A DNA stretch of 45,397 nucleotides from Gnetum montanum (taxonomy: Eukaryota > Streptophyta > Gnetopsida > Gnetales > Gnetaceae). The notes under the pieces were generated by a model. That model saw only the letters and a list, made by a program, of their open reading frames with translations. It was not told the origin of the DNA and ran no database searches. Positions 1-10,086 of this stretch are shown piece by piece. The position numbers were made by a program, and so were the translations under genes. The stretch spans positions 3,833 to 49,229 of the forward strand of contig MNCI01006842.1 in assembly GCA_015680685.1 (NCBI GenBank), read 5' to 3'. Position 1 is the stretch's first letter. Each line of letters starts with the position of its first letter.

Positions 1-869
1 TCGAGAGGGTTCAGAAAATCTTTGGTATTTTGATGGGACCTGAATAGCTTCTTTTTATCTTTAAAGTGAATTCCCTTGGTATTTCAATCAAAAATTGTTA
101 AGTCTTTTAAAGGTTTAGTTTGAATGCAATCATTGACATCTATTATCTAGTCAAAATGGAGTCTCGTACGTGGTAGTTTACGCAGCAATTTTTGGTAGCA
201 TAATAGGATTCTCTTGAAGATATTGCTTGTTTGAGCCTTAGAAGTTTGAACAATTCGTAGATATTGAATTTGGGATAGCTTTATTGTGAAGTGTTTACTC
301 GTGTCATTTTACCTTGTTTAAATATTTGAGGTCTACACAAATCTGCTTTCTTTTCTTTCTACTTATTTCCATCGAATCTTGCTCTATTTCTAGTTTTCTT
401 GTGGAACTATCTCTCTCTGGGGAAAATTAGCAGTAGATTGCGGAGTTGTGCTCAAATGTTTTTGAAAAATTTTAATTGTTACAAGTAGGTATTATAAGGA
501 TTGCGTAGACTAGGCATTTGGACAAAATAGGAAATTTTCAAGAACTTACAGTACTTGGCAAAGTTGGCTGAATCCCTTTAAAGTAAGTCATTTGTAGTTC
601 ACACACAATGCAATCGTTACATTTCTCACAACCGCACGCCGCAACAGCACACACACATACTCACATTAACTACTGAGTTTATTTGGAGGTATCTGGGCCT
701 TGGTGTTGCCAGAGACCAGCAGGCACCTAAATCCTGTTCGAGGACACTCGTTGGCAGTCGCGTCCAAAACGGTCGCCAACAGGTGGATGACAAACACTTA
801 TTCAAAAAATGAAAAGCTCTTGCCCTTGGCTCAAACAGTGTTAGGGGTCTTTACAAAAAAAGTCCCATA
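1..869. other. no recognisable gene
   Basis: I see no coding pattern, RNA gene or element boundary here. A CA-rich stretch lies near 640-665. The segment around 680-800 is more GC-rich than its neighbours and could be a fragment of an LTR or a gene, but nothing identifies it. Confidence 0.5.
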
Positions 870-3670
870 GTGAGGATTCTAGTGGTAGAGCAACTCAAAG
901 ATGACTTGGGTAGGTACACCATGTGTTATTCCAATGTCTACAATATGTTTCTAGCCAATTTAACAACACATGGTTGGTGGAATAAATCAAATCTTGCCCA
1001 CATACCCATTGAGGTCCTCATGCTACCTTCTTCTAAGAAGAAATGTAAGAATTATTTTTTTATGTCAACATTTTCATGCTTGCATGGTAATAGGTATTTT
1101 ATGATTTAAGTTTCTAAAAGGTTTTATTGCCTTTGATTAGTTATACTTGGATTTAACTAGTTATACTTGTTATATTTTGGTTTTATGTGATGTGCTTATG
1201 CCTATGCTAATTGGCCTCTTTTTGTATTGTAAGTGCTACCACCTCCTCCGTCATCACACTAGTCATTTCAAGATGCTTTAAGAATACTTTCATCTTCAAG
1301 TATGGTGAGGTGGATTGAATGTAGCACTAGTTGGCTAGTAGGACACCCATACACATCCAATAAAACATCACTAATGCAATTTTTCTCGATCTCTTCATGG
1401 CTCCTATCCCAACTATCCCTATTTTCAAGATGGTGAACATCATCAACTCCTTTGACAAAGTGATGAAGAAGTTCATCACCTAGGTTCATGGTATTTACAT
1501 CACTCTGGCCATCAAGAGAATGCAAAAGAATCATTGGATACTCATCATGGCCATAAGGGGTTATCTCTTAACCAATTCAAAGTTGAAGAGACTAGAGAGG
1601 CATATCCCTTATTTTGTTGTTCAATGTTTCCTAAGTTGTTGTTGTAGGGTAAGATCATGGGTGTTAAACAAGCATGGAATATGAAGAAGGTTCTTTTAGA
1701 GGATTCTCAATTTAATTGGGCTAGTCACTTGGCTTCTAGGCTACGTGGAAAGATTCTTAAACTCCACGACAACCTCACAATGAAATGTCACATGCATTAT
1801 GCATTCTTTGTAACATATTTGAGGAGGTTTATGGAGTTCCTATTGAGAGGAAGGATGGAAAATGGGTAAGCCAAGATCCATCCCACCTCTTAAAGCCATG
1901 GGTGAAACATGTTTATCCCACTGTGTAGGCTCAGAACCAACCAAAGAATGTTAGGGAGTCGTTGTCTATTACCACTAAGGGACTTAATGATAGGCATTGT
2001 GCTTCCTCTAATAGCATAGGGGTGGAGCCCTAGGATGAGTGTGGGAAAATTGAAAGAACCAAGACATTGTGGGATAAAGCTAAAGATGTAGCTAGAGCCA
2101 AACTAAAGAGGCCCATGGTTGAGGAAGCAACACTAGTAATCAAGCAACCCTCCAAGAGGAGATTCATTGTTAGACTTGGACAAGCATGTGACATGGTTAT
2201 AGGTATGTTTTAGTTTGCTTTATTTTTTAATTGTTTTGCATTGTTATTTTTTATGTTATAAGGCTATATTATTAATTTTTTTTAGGCAAGATATGCTAAG
2301 TTATATTACGTATTACTCTTGTTGTTCTTGTAGGTAAGCAACAAGAGTTAATGGTCTAAGAAACACCAGTATAGGTGGAGTAAAATTCCTAGAGAAGGAA
2401 CTCCTACAAATCCATGAGGATGAGGGGTTGTTTAATGTCCCATTGGATGACTTTGATGCCATTATTGATCTCTCATAGCTAGGTGAACCCCCTATCATCA
2501 TCCCAAATGATGCTCTAGGTATGTATGCCTCTGATTTCATACATTTGAGTTTTGTTATTTTAGTTTAAGCTTGGTTTTAATCATTTTTTGATTGTTATGA
2601 TTTCCATAGTTGATAAGCCTCAACCCACTACTTCAACCTCCATGTTTCACATGAATCCATGGGTAGACACTCATGATAAGAGAGAATTCATGCATGGGAT
2701 AACTAAGGATATGATTGTTCAGTTGCAATAGGTTGCTCCTGATGTTGGTAAGGACTTAGCTTGTCTTGCAATTTTAGTTAATTCTCTCTTTTTTTTTGTT
2801 TTATAGTTGCATCATTTCATTTGTGTTGTTCTTTGTTAATTCTTAGTTTTTTGGTCACTTATTATTTTTTCATATATTTTTTTGTATTTTTTTCAACACC
2901 TAACCTTAGGTGGAATCCTAACTGCCTTGTTGAGATCAACACCCTACCTAGCTTGCCATCAGAAGTGAAGAATCTTCCATGCAAGTTGTATGAAAGTGAT
3001 ACTACATGTGCATTTTCATGCATCAAAACTTCATGAGAAATCCAACATTCCAATGAGTTTCCATGGGAATGAGTTGTAGTGTTGGAAAGAGAAAACAAAA
3101 AGCTAGTTCACGAAAATAGAGATCTTAAAGATTACAAGGAATTTATGGAGGACCAAGTGGCCAACCAAAGTTCCTTACAAACTAAAGAGATCGAATGGCT
3201 ATGGTACTAAAATTTCATCAAGGATAAGGTTGCCTTTGCTAGAGAGGTTGTTGATGAGAAACTTCAAATGGACTTTCTAGCACATAAGGCTAGGGAGTGG
3301 AGAGACTATTATGTTTAGGTTATTGAGTGGGGTTAAGAACAAAAAGGCCACAAGAAGAAGTATAAGGCTAAACAAGTGGTTAAAGGAAGATTTCACCAAA
3401 TGGCTCAAGTTGGATTTGTTCATGAAGGAAACTTAAGTAGAGGATGTCTTCATACTATTTGAAGGCTTTCTAAGCATTGCTAATTCTCCATCCCCTCAAG
3501 TCTCTACTACATCTAGGAAGGTAACTATCACTACATTTTCATGGGAGCCATCTACATGGATCAAGATCGATGAAAGAAACATCTTGACAGGTATCAATCT
3601 TGGAGAGGTGGATTGGGCCCACATGATCGAGGAAAAAATCTTGCATCATTTGAAGGTTGGTCTTTGAAAC
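870..3670 (+). pseudogene. eroded, apparently spliced gene or element ORF fragment with coiled coil
   Basis: Short coding-looking blocks on the plus strand are separated by T-rich stretches that begin with GT and end in TTTTAG or TTGTAG (for example 2202-2285, 2520-2610, 2747-2808), as plant introns do. One block at 1657-1869 contains WASHLASRLRGKIL and then needs a frame change to continue as EEVYGVPIERKDGKW. A later block (about 3080-3300) is rich in E, K, L and Q with heptad spacing (VLERENKKLVHENRDL), so a coiled coil is likely. Several in-frame TAG codons break it. The combination of a folded domain and a long coiled coil recalls the third ORF of elements B and C, but I could not align them. 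It could be an unrelated host pseudogene. The exon boundaries are inference. Confidence 0.35.
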
Positions 3671-4220
3671 CTCCCACAAAAAGATGTTGTTCTCAAGCCC
3701 TCCCTGGTTTTCTTATTTTATTTATTTTTTATTTTGATTTAATTTATATTTTTTAATTCAATTTCATACTTTCTTAATTATCAATTAAACTTTCTTTTTG
3801 TTCTAGTATAGGTACCAAGTGATGCCAATGGTCCCAATGGTGAAGATAGAAGTACTCCACAACCCTATTCAATAGCTCCTTAGTATCATTCATTTGGTCA
3901 CTACCTTGGTTATACCTTTTTTCATAGTTGATGATATTGTTGATGTTGTTTTCATGTTGTTGGTGGCTACTATTAGCCTATGATTTGGTTGATAGATGAT
4001 TTGTTATTTAAACTTTCATGGTTACTATGTTAAAAACATTGGACTATTGTTATTTTTTAATTTTGATTTGGTTTATATGTTTTATGTTTTATGTTTTTGT
4101 TCATGTCATACAATATGTTGGTTAACTTATGTAATTATGATTGGTTATAAAAATATGAAATAAGCTATATGTTATCTACTAAGGATGTGAAATAGGTTGT
4201 AAACTATTATAAATGTCTTT
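3671..4220. other. AT-rich DNA without a gene
   Basis: Long T- and A-rich stretches, possibly the tail of the preceding spliced fragment. A TATAG|GTACCAAGTG acceptor-like site lies near 3805-3820. No element boundary is visible. Confidence 0.4.
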
Positions 4221-4454
4221 CTAGTTTTAGGCCATGGTAGGATGTATGATGTTTTGCCAGTTTTAGGCCATGGTGGGCTATATGATTTGCTAGTTTTAGA
4301 CTAGGGTGAACTCCACAATTTACTAGTTTTAGGTCATGGTGGACCCCACGATTTACAGCTTTTAGACCATCATGGGCCCCATGATTTGCCAATTTTAGGC
4401 TATTACAAGCCCTACAATTTTTCAATTCTAGGCCATCGTAGGCCCTACATTTTA
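4221..4454. repeat. 33-bp minisatellite, 7 units
   Basis: Seven head-to-tail units: the first is 36 bp (4221-4256), the next six are 33 bp each, starting at 4257, 4290, 4323, 4356, 4389 and 4422. Each unit begins with C(T/C)AGTTTTAGGCCATGGTGG or a close variant and ends near ATGATTTG. The unit length is divisible by three, so the minus strand shows an open frame with an 11-residue repeat (LKLANHGAHHG-like). I regard that frame as a by-product of the array. Units differ at many positions, so the array is old. Confidence 0.85.
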
Positions 4455-4659
4455 GAAAAAAAAAATTTATTGATTTTTTATGTTTTTAAAATTTTTATGA
4501 GTTTTTTCAAGTTTTAAATTTTTTATCATATTTTTATGGTTTATGTTCTAAGATAAACAAGCTTGAAAAAGTAAATTATAAAGAATATTAAACCTTAAGC
4601 TAAGTACAAAGTAAAGGTTAAAACAAAAGTAAACAAAATGGTGCATACAAGTAGTCTAT

Positions 4660-7322
4660 AAACTAGGCTAAAAAGGCTATAGCTAAAGAAGGTTGCATAG
4701 TTATAAGTGTAAGGGCAAGCGGATTGGGGAATACATTAATCATGCAAGCCTTTCCTGATCTTTGAGAGCTTAGGAAATAGGTATGATCTACTTTGGAAAA
4801 TTTTTTATTCTCCATTTTCTTTTCTAACCATGTTGAAGAGGAGCTCTTTCCATGTCGCATCCATAGGTCCTTCATTGTTGGTTTCATCCTTCCATGCTCT
4901 ATTAGGCTTCTTGACTTTGTGGTTAGTAGTAGGAGTTTCTTACTAAAACTCCACTTTGGACCCTTGTTTGATGTCAATGTTGTTAATCACCAAAGGAACC
5001 GCACTATTACCATGGATGATTATCTCACCTGCCTCATAAGGTAAGTGAATTTCATGGTGGGTTGGTGTGGAAATAGCTCATAATTAAGCTAGTCAAGGCC
5101 TTCCCAAGATAAGGTTGAATCCTAGTGTCTTTTCCACCACTAATAAATTTCTTGTTATGGGGGATTATTCCCCTTCCATGAAGTCTAAAGAAATGGAGCC
5201 TTTTACAAAAACCTTATTTAAGAGTGGTTGTTGAAGTATGTTGCATATTCTTGATTAGGTTAAGATATTCTATGATGTTATAAGGTATTACATTTGTTGT
5301 AGCTCCATCATCAACATGCTCCCTATGCACTTGATACCATCCTATCCTTATGGTTATGAAGAGGGGATCCTTTCTTATCTCACCATCTTGGGGGTTGGTC
5401 TTGACTTCACTATTACAAAACATTAGTAATATTGTCCTTATTTCTTTCTTTGGTAAAGGTGGTACCATCACTACATGGATGGACTCTTTACTAGCAAGGA
5501 TGTCCTCACTAATAGGAATAGATATCAATAGCTTTACTAATGCTTCATAGTGCACATCAGAAGTCACCACAAGAACATAAAAGCTAAGGGAGGTGTTCTT
5601 TTGTTTTAGTGATTACTTGAATTATTCCATAATAGTCAAGAAGTTCTTATCATTGGCTATAGGCTTTTCATTCTTAGCATTCTAGACCTTGTCCATGCAT
5701 CCTAAAATGTGAACTTCATGCTTCAATGATTATGTTTTAGCTTCTTTCTATCTCCCCTAAGACTTTGTATCCTTCCGTGGTTGACTAGTTGAAGCATCTT
5801 GAGCATTAGAACTCATTGAAATAGAGGAGATGGGAGTGGGCTTTAGTGGACCCACTTACATCCATGTATTGGCCTGTTTGTTGTCATTGTTCTTAGGATT
5901 TAGTGGAAGCTTCTTAAATTCTTTGCCTAGGAATTTGTTTTTGTTGTTGCTTTGCTATGTAGAAGTCATTGCATTGGCCAATATGAGAGGACATTTTTCA
6001 ATTGTAGGGATGGTTTTGTCTTTAACGGGATGGGGCACCCTAATCACAAGAGGCTTCTTGGGAAGTGTAGATTATGAGACCCTTACAACAAAAGGGGACC
6101 TTGAACTAGTCAAAGTTGAAGGACCCCTATCATTGCAAGGAGGTATCTAAATCATGAATGGCTCCCACATAGGTTTAGAATCATTTTTTACATTAAATGA
6201 AACTATAGTGTATGGGTTGTTGTTATCATTCAATGGATTCTTGTAGACCTACATGGATTGGTTTTGTATCCTAACTAGGTTTTAGGCATCGAGGATCAAT
6301 TCACCCTTGTCTATCATCTTCTACAAGTCATCCTTGAGCACTAGGCAAAACTCAATATAATGACCTAGTAGTTGATGATAATGGTAGAAACAATCAAGCT
6401 TGAAGTACTTAAGCACTGATAGGTCATCCTTAGTTGCAAGAGTGGGATTTTTGACTATCTCACATAGTCTATCATAACTCTAGCAAGCATTTTTAGTCAT
6501 TTGTTTGTACTGTATTCTTTTCTTCTTCAAAAATTGATTAAGGAGTTTTGATGGTGTCAGCGGTAACTTATTTGTACTTCAACTGGTCTTTTCATTCAAA
6601 GTTAGAATTTCTAGTGGTTGATGCAAAGGCCCTAGGTGTTGATGGTTAATTATTGGTGGCAGGGGCCTTAGGTTGATTCATTTTAGGCTCCTATAGAGTC
6701 ATCTTATTGTCTTTAGTCACAATGGCCACAACTATGTTGTTTTGCCTCTCCTTCTTCATATCCTTCTAGGTATGCTAGTTCTTGTATGCCACATAGGTAC
6801 AATCATCGCTAACCTGTATGTTCTTTGTTTGGGAAAAGGCTTGGCTAAGTGACCATGGGTTTAAAAAGTATAGTTTTGACTTAATGAATATACAAAGAAG
6901 GTGGGTCTTGGCTATTCATTCTATAATCTTGTTAAGAAGAGCATTACATCATTGTATAAATGTTTGTACTAGCTTAAGGGGTTAATAATTGATCAAGAGT
7001 TGTGTCCAGTTTCAATTTGTACTTAAAATAGTTAATGAACTATGAAATTAAGTCTTTAAATAAGGATATGAATCCTCTTGGTAGTGCATGGTACCAATCC
7101 AAGGCTTTTCTAGTAAGCAACATAGGGAAAATCCACATTATGGTATGTGGTAAGGCTTGCAGTAATAGGCACTCAGAATAGAATGTTATAAGGTGGGCAT
7201 GAGGATTACACTCATCATTGTACTTAGTAAATTGAGGTACGGAGATGCCTGGGAGAAGAGCTATCGATGGGACAGCCAGATTAATTGGATCATCCTAATA
7301 GAAATTCATTATCTTTACTATG
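4660..7322 (-). pseudogene. element D: gag C-terminal half and retropepsin (Tat/Ogre-like Ty3/gypsy)
   Basis: Read on the minus strand this is the 3' part of a decayed gag-protease gene. Just left of 7322 a capsid-like region is legible (ISVPQFTKYNDECNPHAHL, then KALDWYHALPRGFISLFKDL), as in the gag of Tat/Ogre-type elements. A nucleocapsid-type motif CFYHYHQLLGH-x4-C lies near 6352-6405, followed by KDDL-x-KMIDKGEL. A retropepsin follows around 5214-5570, with VDDG where DSG or DTG is expected (about 5290-5310) and the downstream LILGRP motif near 5100. Several stops and frame changes occur. No reverse transcriptase follows: the coding pattern fades near 4700. Its 5' half is at 14351-15344, beyond inserted element A. 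Family placement rests on remembered motif patterns. Confidence 0.7.
7318..7322. repeat. left target-site duplication of element A
   Basis: CTATG directly precedes the left LTR; the right LTR is followed by CTATC at 14351-14355. Four of five bases match, consistent with the usual 5-bp duplication made by Ty3/gypsy integrases plus one later mutation. Confidence 0.7.
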
Positions 7323-8362
7323 TAATGAGTGGTGAGGTACCCCTACACTCAACCATACGAAAAGAGCGTAGCATGCACGATTTGGTCGAACTCCACAGAC
7401 TAAGTGCCTACATGCCCCATGGAACACTTGGGGTTAATCATTCGTTTTCTTCCCAAAATTACTTGTAGTTTTCATGGTGTATGGTTAAGTAAGTCTGAGG
7501 TATATGATTTTTATAGTCTTTTATGTTTTTCTCCTATGCTATTGAGGTGAAGGGTTGAGAAAATAACTAACTCTAACTACTAAACTAAGTCTAAACTACC
7601 TAGTGTCAGCATCTGTTCCCACTTATTGTACACACCCTGAACCAATGCAACTGCAACTACCAAACGCTAATCGTTACTGGGATCACCACGCATAACGCAC
7701 ATGCTGGAAGTGGTCATACTATGGTACTTAACTAGGAGAAAAGGGTTGAGAGAATCTATCTAGCCTAAGTGTGATGAGCAGCTGATTCCTTGACTAATCG
7801 TACACATATGGGACTACCAGTGGGATTACCAAGCATAGATCCTGAATGCGCCACTAGGTTACCAAGTAGTCACACTAGATGCTCGTAATCAAGTTGTACT
7901 CATACTGCATGCAATGAGCAGCTGATTCCTTGACTATCCGTACACATCCTTAGATGCTTGTAATCAAGTCATACTCATACCTCAATCTAGGAGTTTAAGG
8001 GTGAGAGAGAAAACAATAAATAAAATCATATTCCATGCATTGCAAGGTTTATCCGAAAAGCTCATCTTTATTGCCATACACAACTTATGTTCAGGTACAA
8101 TGTTGCTCGAATAAAGATTTGTTCACTTTGGGACTCCTACTATGGGCACATGGAAAATATTCTATCTCTGGAGTGATCAAACTGCCATAGTTTTCCTACT
8201 TCTAAACCAAGATGAGGAATAAGGGGAGTGCCGCCTCTTATTTATAGATATGGTAGCAGACCGCGATATCGCGTACGTGACATCACAGGGGACGATGCGA
8301 TATCACGTACACAATATTGCATGGGATGCGATATCACAGCTCATGCGAATTGCGTCTCATCA
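7323..8362 (-). repeat. 3' LTR of element A
   Basis: This 1040-bp copy aligns with the 5' LTR at 13342-14350 over its whole length, with scattered, mainly transition differences. On the minus strand U3 starts at 8362 with TGATGAG, contains palindromic GCGATATCGC-type motifs (8258-8345) and a TATAAATA box at 8239-8246; an AATAAAGATGAGC polyadenylation-type signal follows near 8067-8079. The copy is 31 bp longer than its partner because of one extra GATGCGATATCAC-containing unit in U3. An internal duplication (7775-7807 and 7915-7947, both TGAGCAGCTGATTCCTTGAC plus tail) is shared by both LTRs and so predates insertion. Confidence 0.9.
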
Positions 8363-8379
8363 TACCCCCATGACTAAAT
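8363..8379 (-). other. 3' polypurine tract of element A
   Basis: On the minus strand ATTTAGTCATGGGGGTA abuts the TGATGAG start of the 3' LTR. This is the position of the primer for plus-strand synthesis. The same sequence type precedes the 3' LTR of C (37335-37350) and of B (28941-28959). Confidence 0.8.
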
Positions 8380-8934
8380 GAAAACTTTTCCTCGAGTTCC
8401 TTACAATAATATCAGGAAGGTATGGAATTATTGAGGGGAATGGAACTAATGGAATGACATGTGAATGGATCATCATTACAAGACTTGACAAAATTGGTGT
8501 TCATGACAACAAGGGTGAACACCTTATTACAATGACATCAGGCCTTAGTTGGTAGCTGAGAAAGAAAGAGAGAGAGAAAGAAGTGTTGCTGCTACCAATG
8601 CTAAAATTGCATCTTTCGTTGTCCATTGGTAAGTGCGCTATCGATCTTGCACCTTGCATAGCTGCTTCCAGCACGGCTCCATTCCAAGTGTTGCTCCAAA
8701 TCCAATCCATTTTTGTATGATCGCCATCTGCACACACAACGTAATCTTATATTAGCAAGGGTAAATGAATCATCATGTAATTAATACCTTGCTACGGTGA
8801 AAGTCCATTGGCTAGGTTGTGGTATGGCTGATATGGATCAGGAGATATATTAATGATGACTACCGAAGGTGTAGGGGTTAGGAAGAAAATCAAAAATTTT
8901 AAGGCTAGAAGAAAATCAAAAAAATTGGGCCCCG

Positions 8935-8950
8935 TACCCCCATAACTAAT
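8935..8950 (-). other. second polypurine-like tract of element A
   Basis: Minus-strand ATTAGTTATGGGGGTA closely resembles the 3' tract of the same element (ATTTAGTCATGGGGGTA). It occupies the position of the mid-element tracts of C (40638-40655) and B (25648-25656). A role as an extra plus-strand primer is inference. Confidence 0.5.
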
Positions 8951-9975
8951 CGCAAACCTCCGATAGTGTTAGAATGGAGAAAGGAAATGAGTAAGAAAGA
9001 TAGATAAAAATGGACAACTATACCATCGATGAAATGGATGTCAATATGGTAATAAACAAAAGAAATTTAATTGCAAAAATGTTAGGGAAAAGAAGTTAAC
9101 TGGTGCACCAAATAAGAATGTCAGTGGGTCCTCCCCAAAGCAGGCTCATGCCCTTAATGCCCTAACAAACCCACATTCAAAGAGTCCGTAGGCTCTGGGA
9201 ATGTCAATTGGAACAAGAGTTAAAGTCTTAACCGCAAGAATTTACCAAAAATAAAATAATGTATCTACCAAAATATACACTAATGATACAACCAGCAATG
9301 AGGTGAATGATGGAGAGAAGGATGGAGAGAAGAGAATGGAATGGAATCCCAAGGACAAGGTGGTGTACAACCCCTTGTGGATTTCATNAACACTTTTGGT
9401 TCCATAACCAATGCTTGTAGCCCAAGTTTATTTCGTCTAAGGGGTGTGCTTTGAATTCTCACTTAGTTTTTTTTTTGTGTTTTGTGTTTTTATGCGTGAG
9501 AACCACACCATGCAAAGACTTTTTATTTTTATTATCTCAGCTTTCGATAATTGGTATAACATCGAAACGGCAAGAAAACTCAAGAAGAAAACATCCAAGC
9601 ACCCAAGAGAATGGCCAATACAAAAGCATCAAGTTCCCTTGAATTCATACCCTTTTCAAACCTTGAGTCCTTCCTTAGTTTGAGAAATACCCAGTCACTG
9701 ATTCATTAAAGTTCTTATTATAAAGGGGACTGTACATTTCCAAGCCAAGAGAGACCATAGAACTTGGTAGATGGATGGATGGAGTGAATGCATTGCCTGC
9801 CATATCAAAAGAAACATACCTTAGTATCAACATTGTGACTTAAAGGTAAAAACCAAACATTAGCAATCAATATGAAAAATAGTTCATACCATCATTCCGT
9901 GCACTTATTGGGTGATGAACTTACAGGGTGGATCACACACACACAAACACACAAAGAAGGAAAAAGTATAACGAT

Positions 9976-10066
9976 GTTGTAAAAAAAAAAAAGTTAAAGA
10001 AATTTGTAAAACAAAAATATGTAAGACAAAACTTTGTAAAAAAATGTGTAAAACAAAAACTAAAAA
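9976..10066. repeat. short array of TGTAAAACAAAAA-type units
   Basis: Loosely repeated TGTAAAACAAAAA units follow the end of pol of A in the direction of transcription. Read on the sense strand they are TTTTTGTTTTACA, a T-rich tract. A clearer version is at 42251-42367 in element C, and B has one copy just after 24000. Confidence 0.6.
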
Positions 10067-10086
10067 GAACTAAGGGCCCCATATGA

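Larger units (their letters stand above)
8380..10086 (-). other. 3' untranslated region of element A
   Basis: No convincing coding sequence. The order of landmarks matches C: an array of GTTTTACA units just after pol (9976-10066), a block ending in the bases before AAAGCACACCCCTTAGA (near 9425-9450; C near 41650-41670), then a second polypurine-like tract (8935-8950). The third ORF that should follow is missing: only about 570 bp separate the second tract from the 3' LTR, against about 3.3 kb in C. A 78-codon open stretch at 8501-8737 on the minus strand has no recognisable features. A CA microsatellite lies at about 9933-9955, and an isolated N at 9388. Confidence 0.6.

Noticed and set aside
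1268-1534. 88-residue minus-strand protein
   Set aside because: No recognisable motif; the plus-strand reading joins better to the block at 1657, so direction is unclear and I made no separate call.
4207-4425. 72-residue repetitive protein on the minus strand
   Set aside because: It is the 33-bp minisatellite read in one frame.
4221-4454. CRISPR-like array
   Set aside because: Units are contiguous and diverged, with no spacers, and the context is a plant genome.
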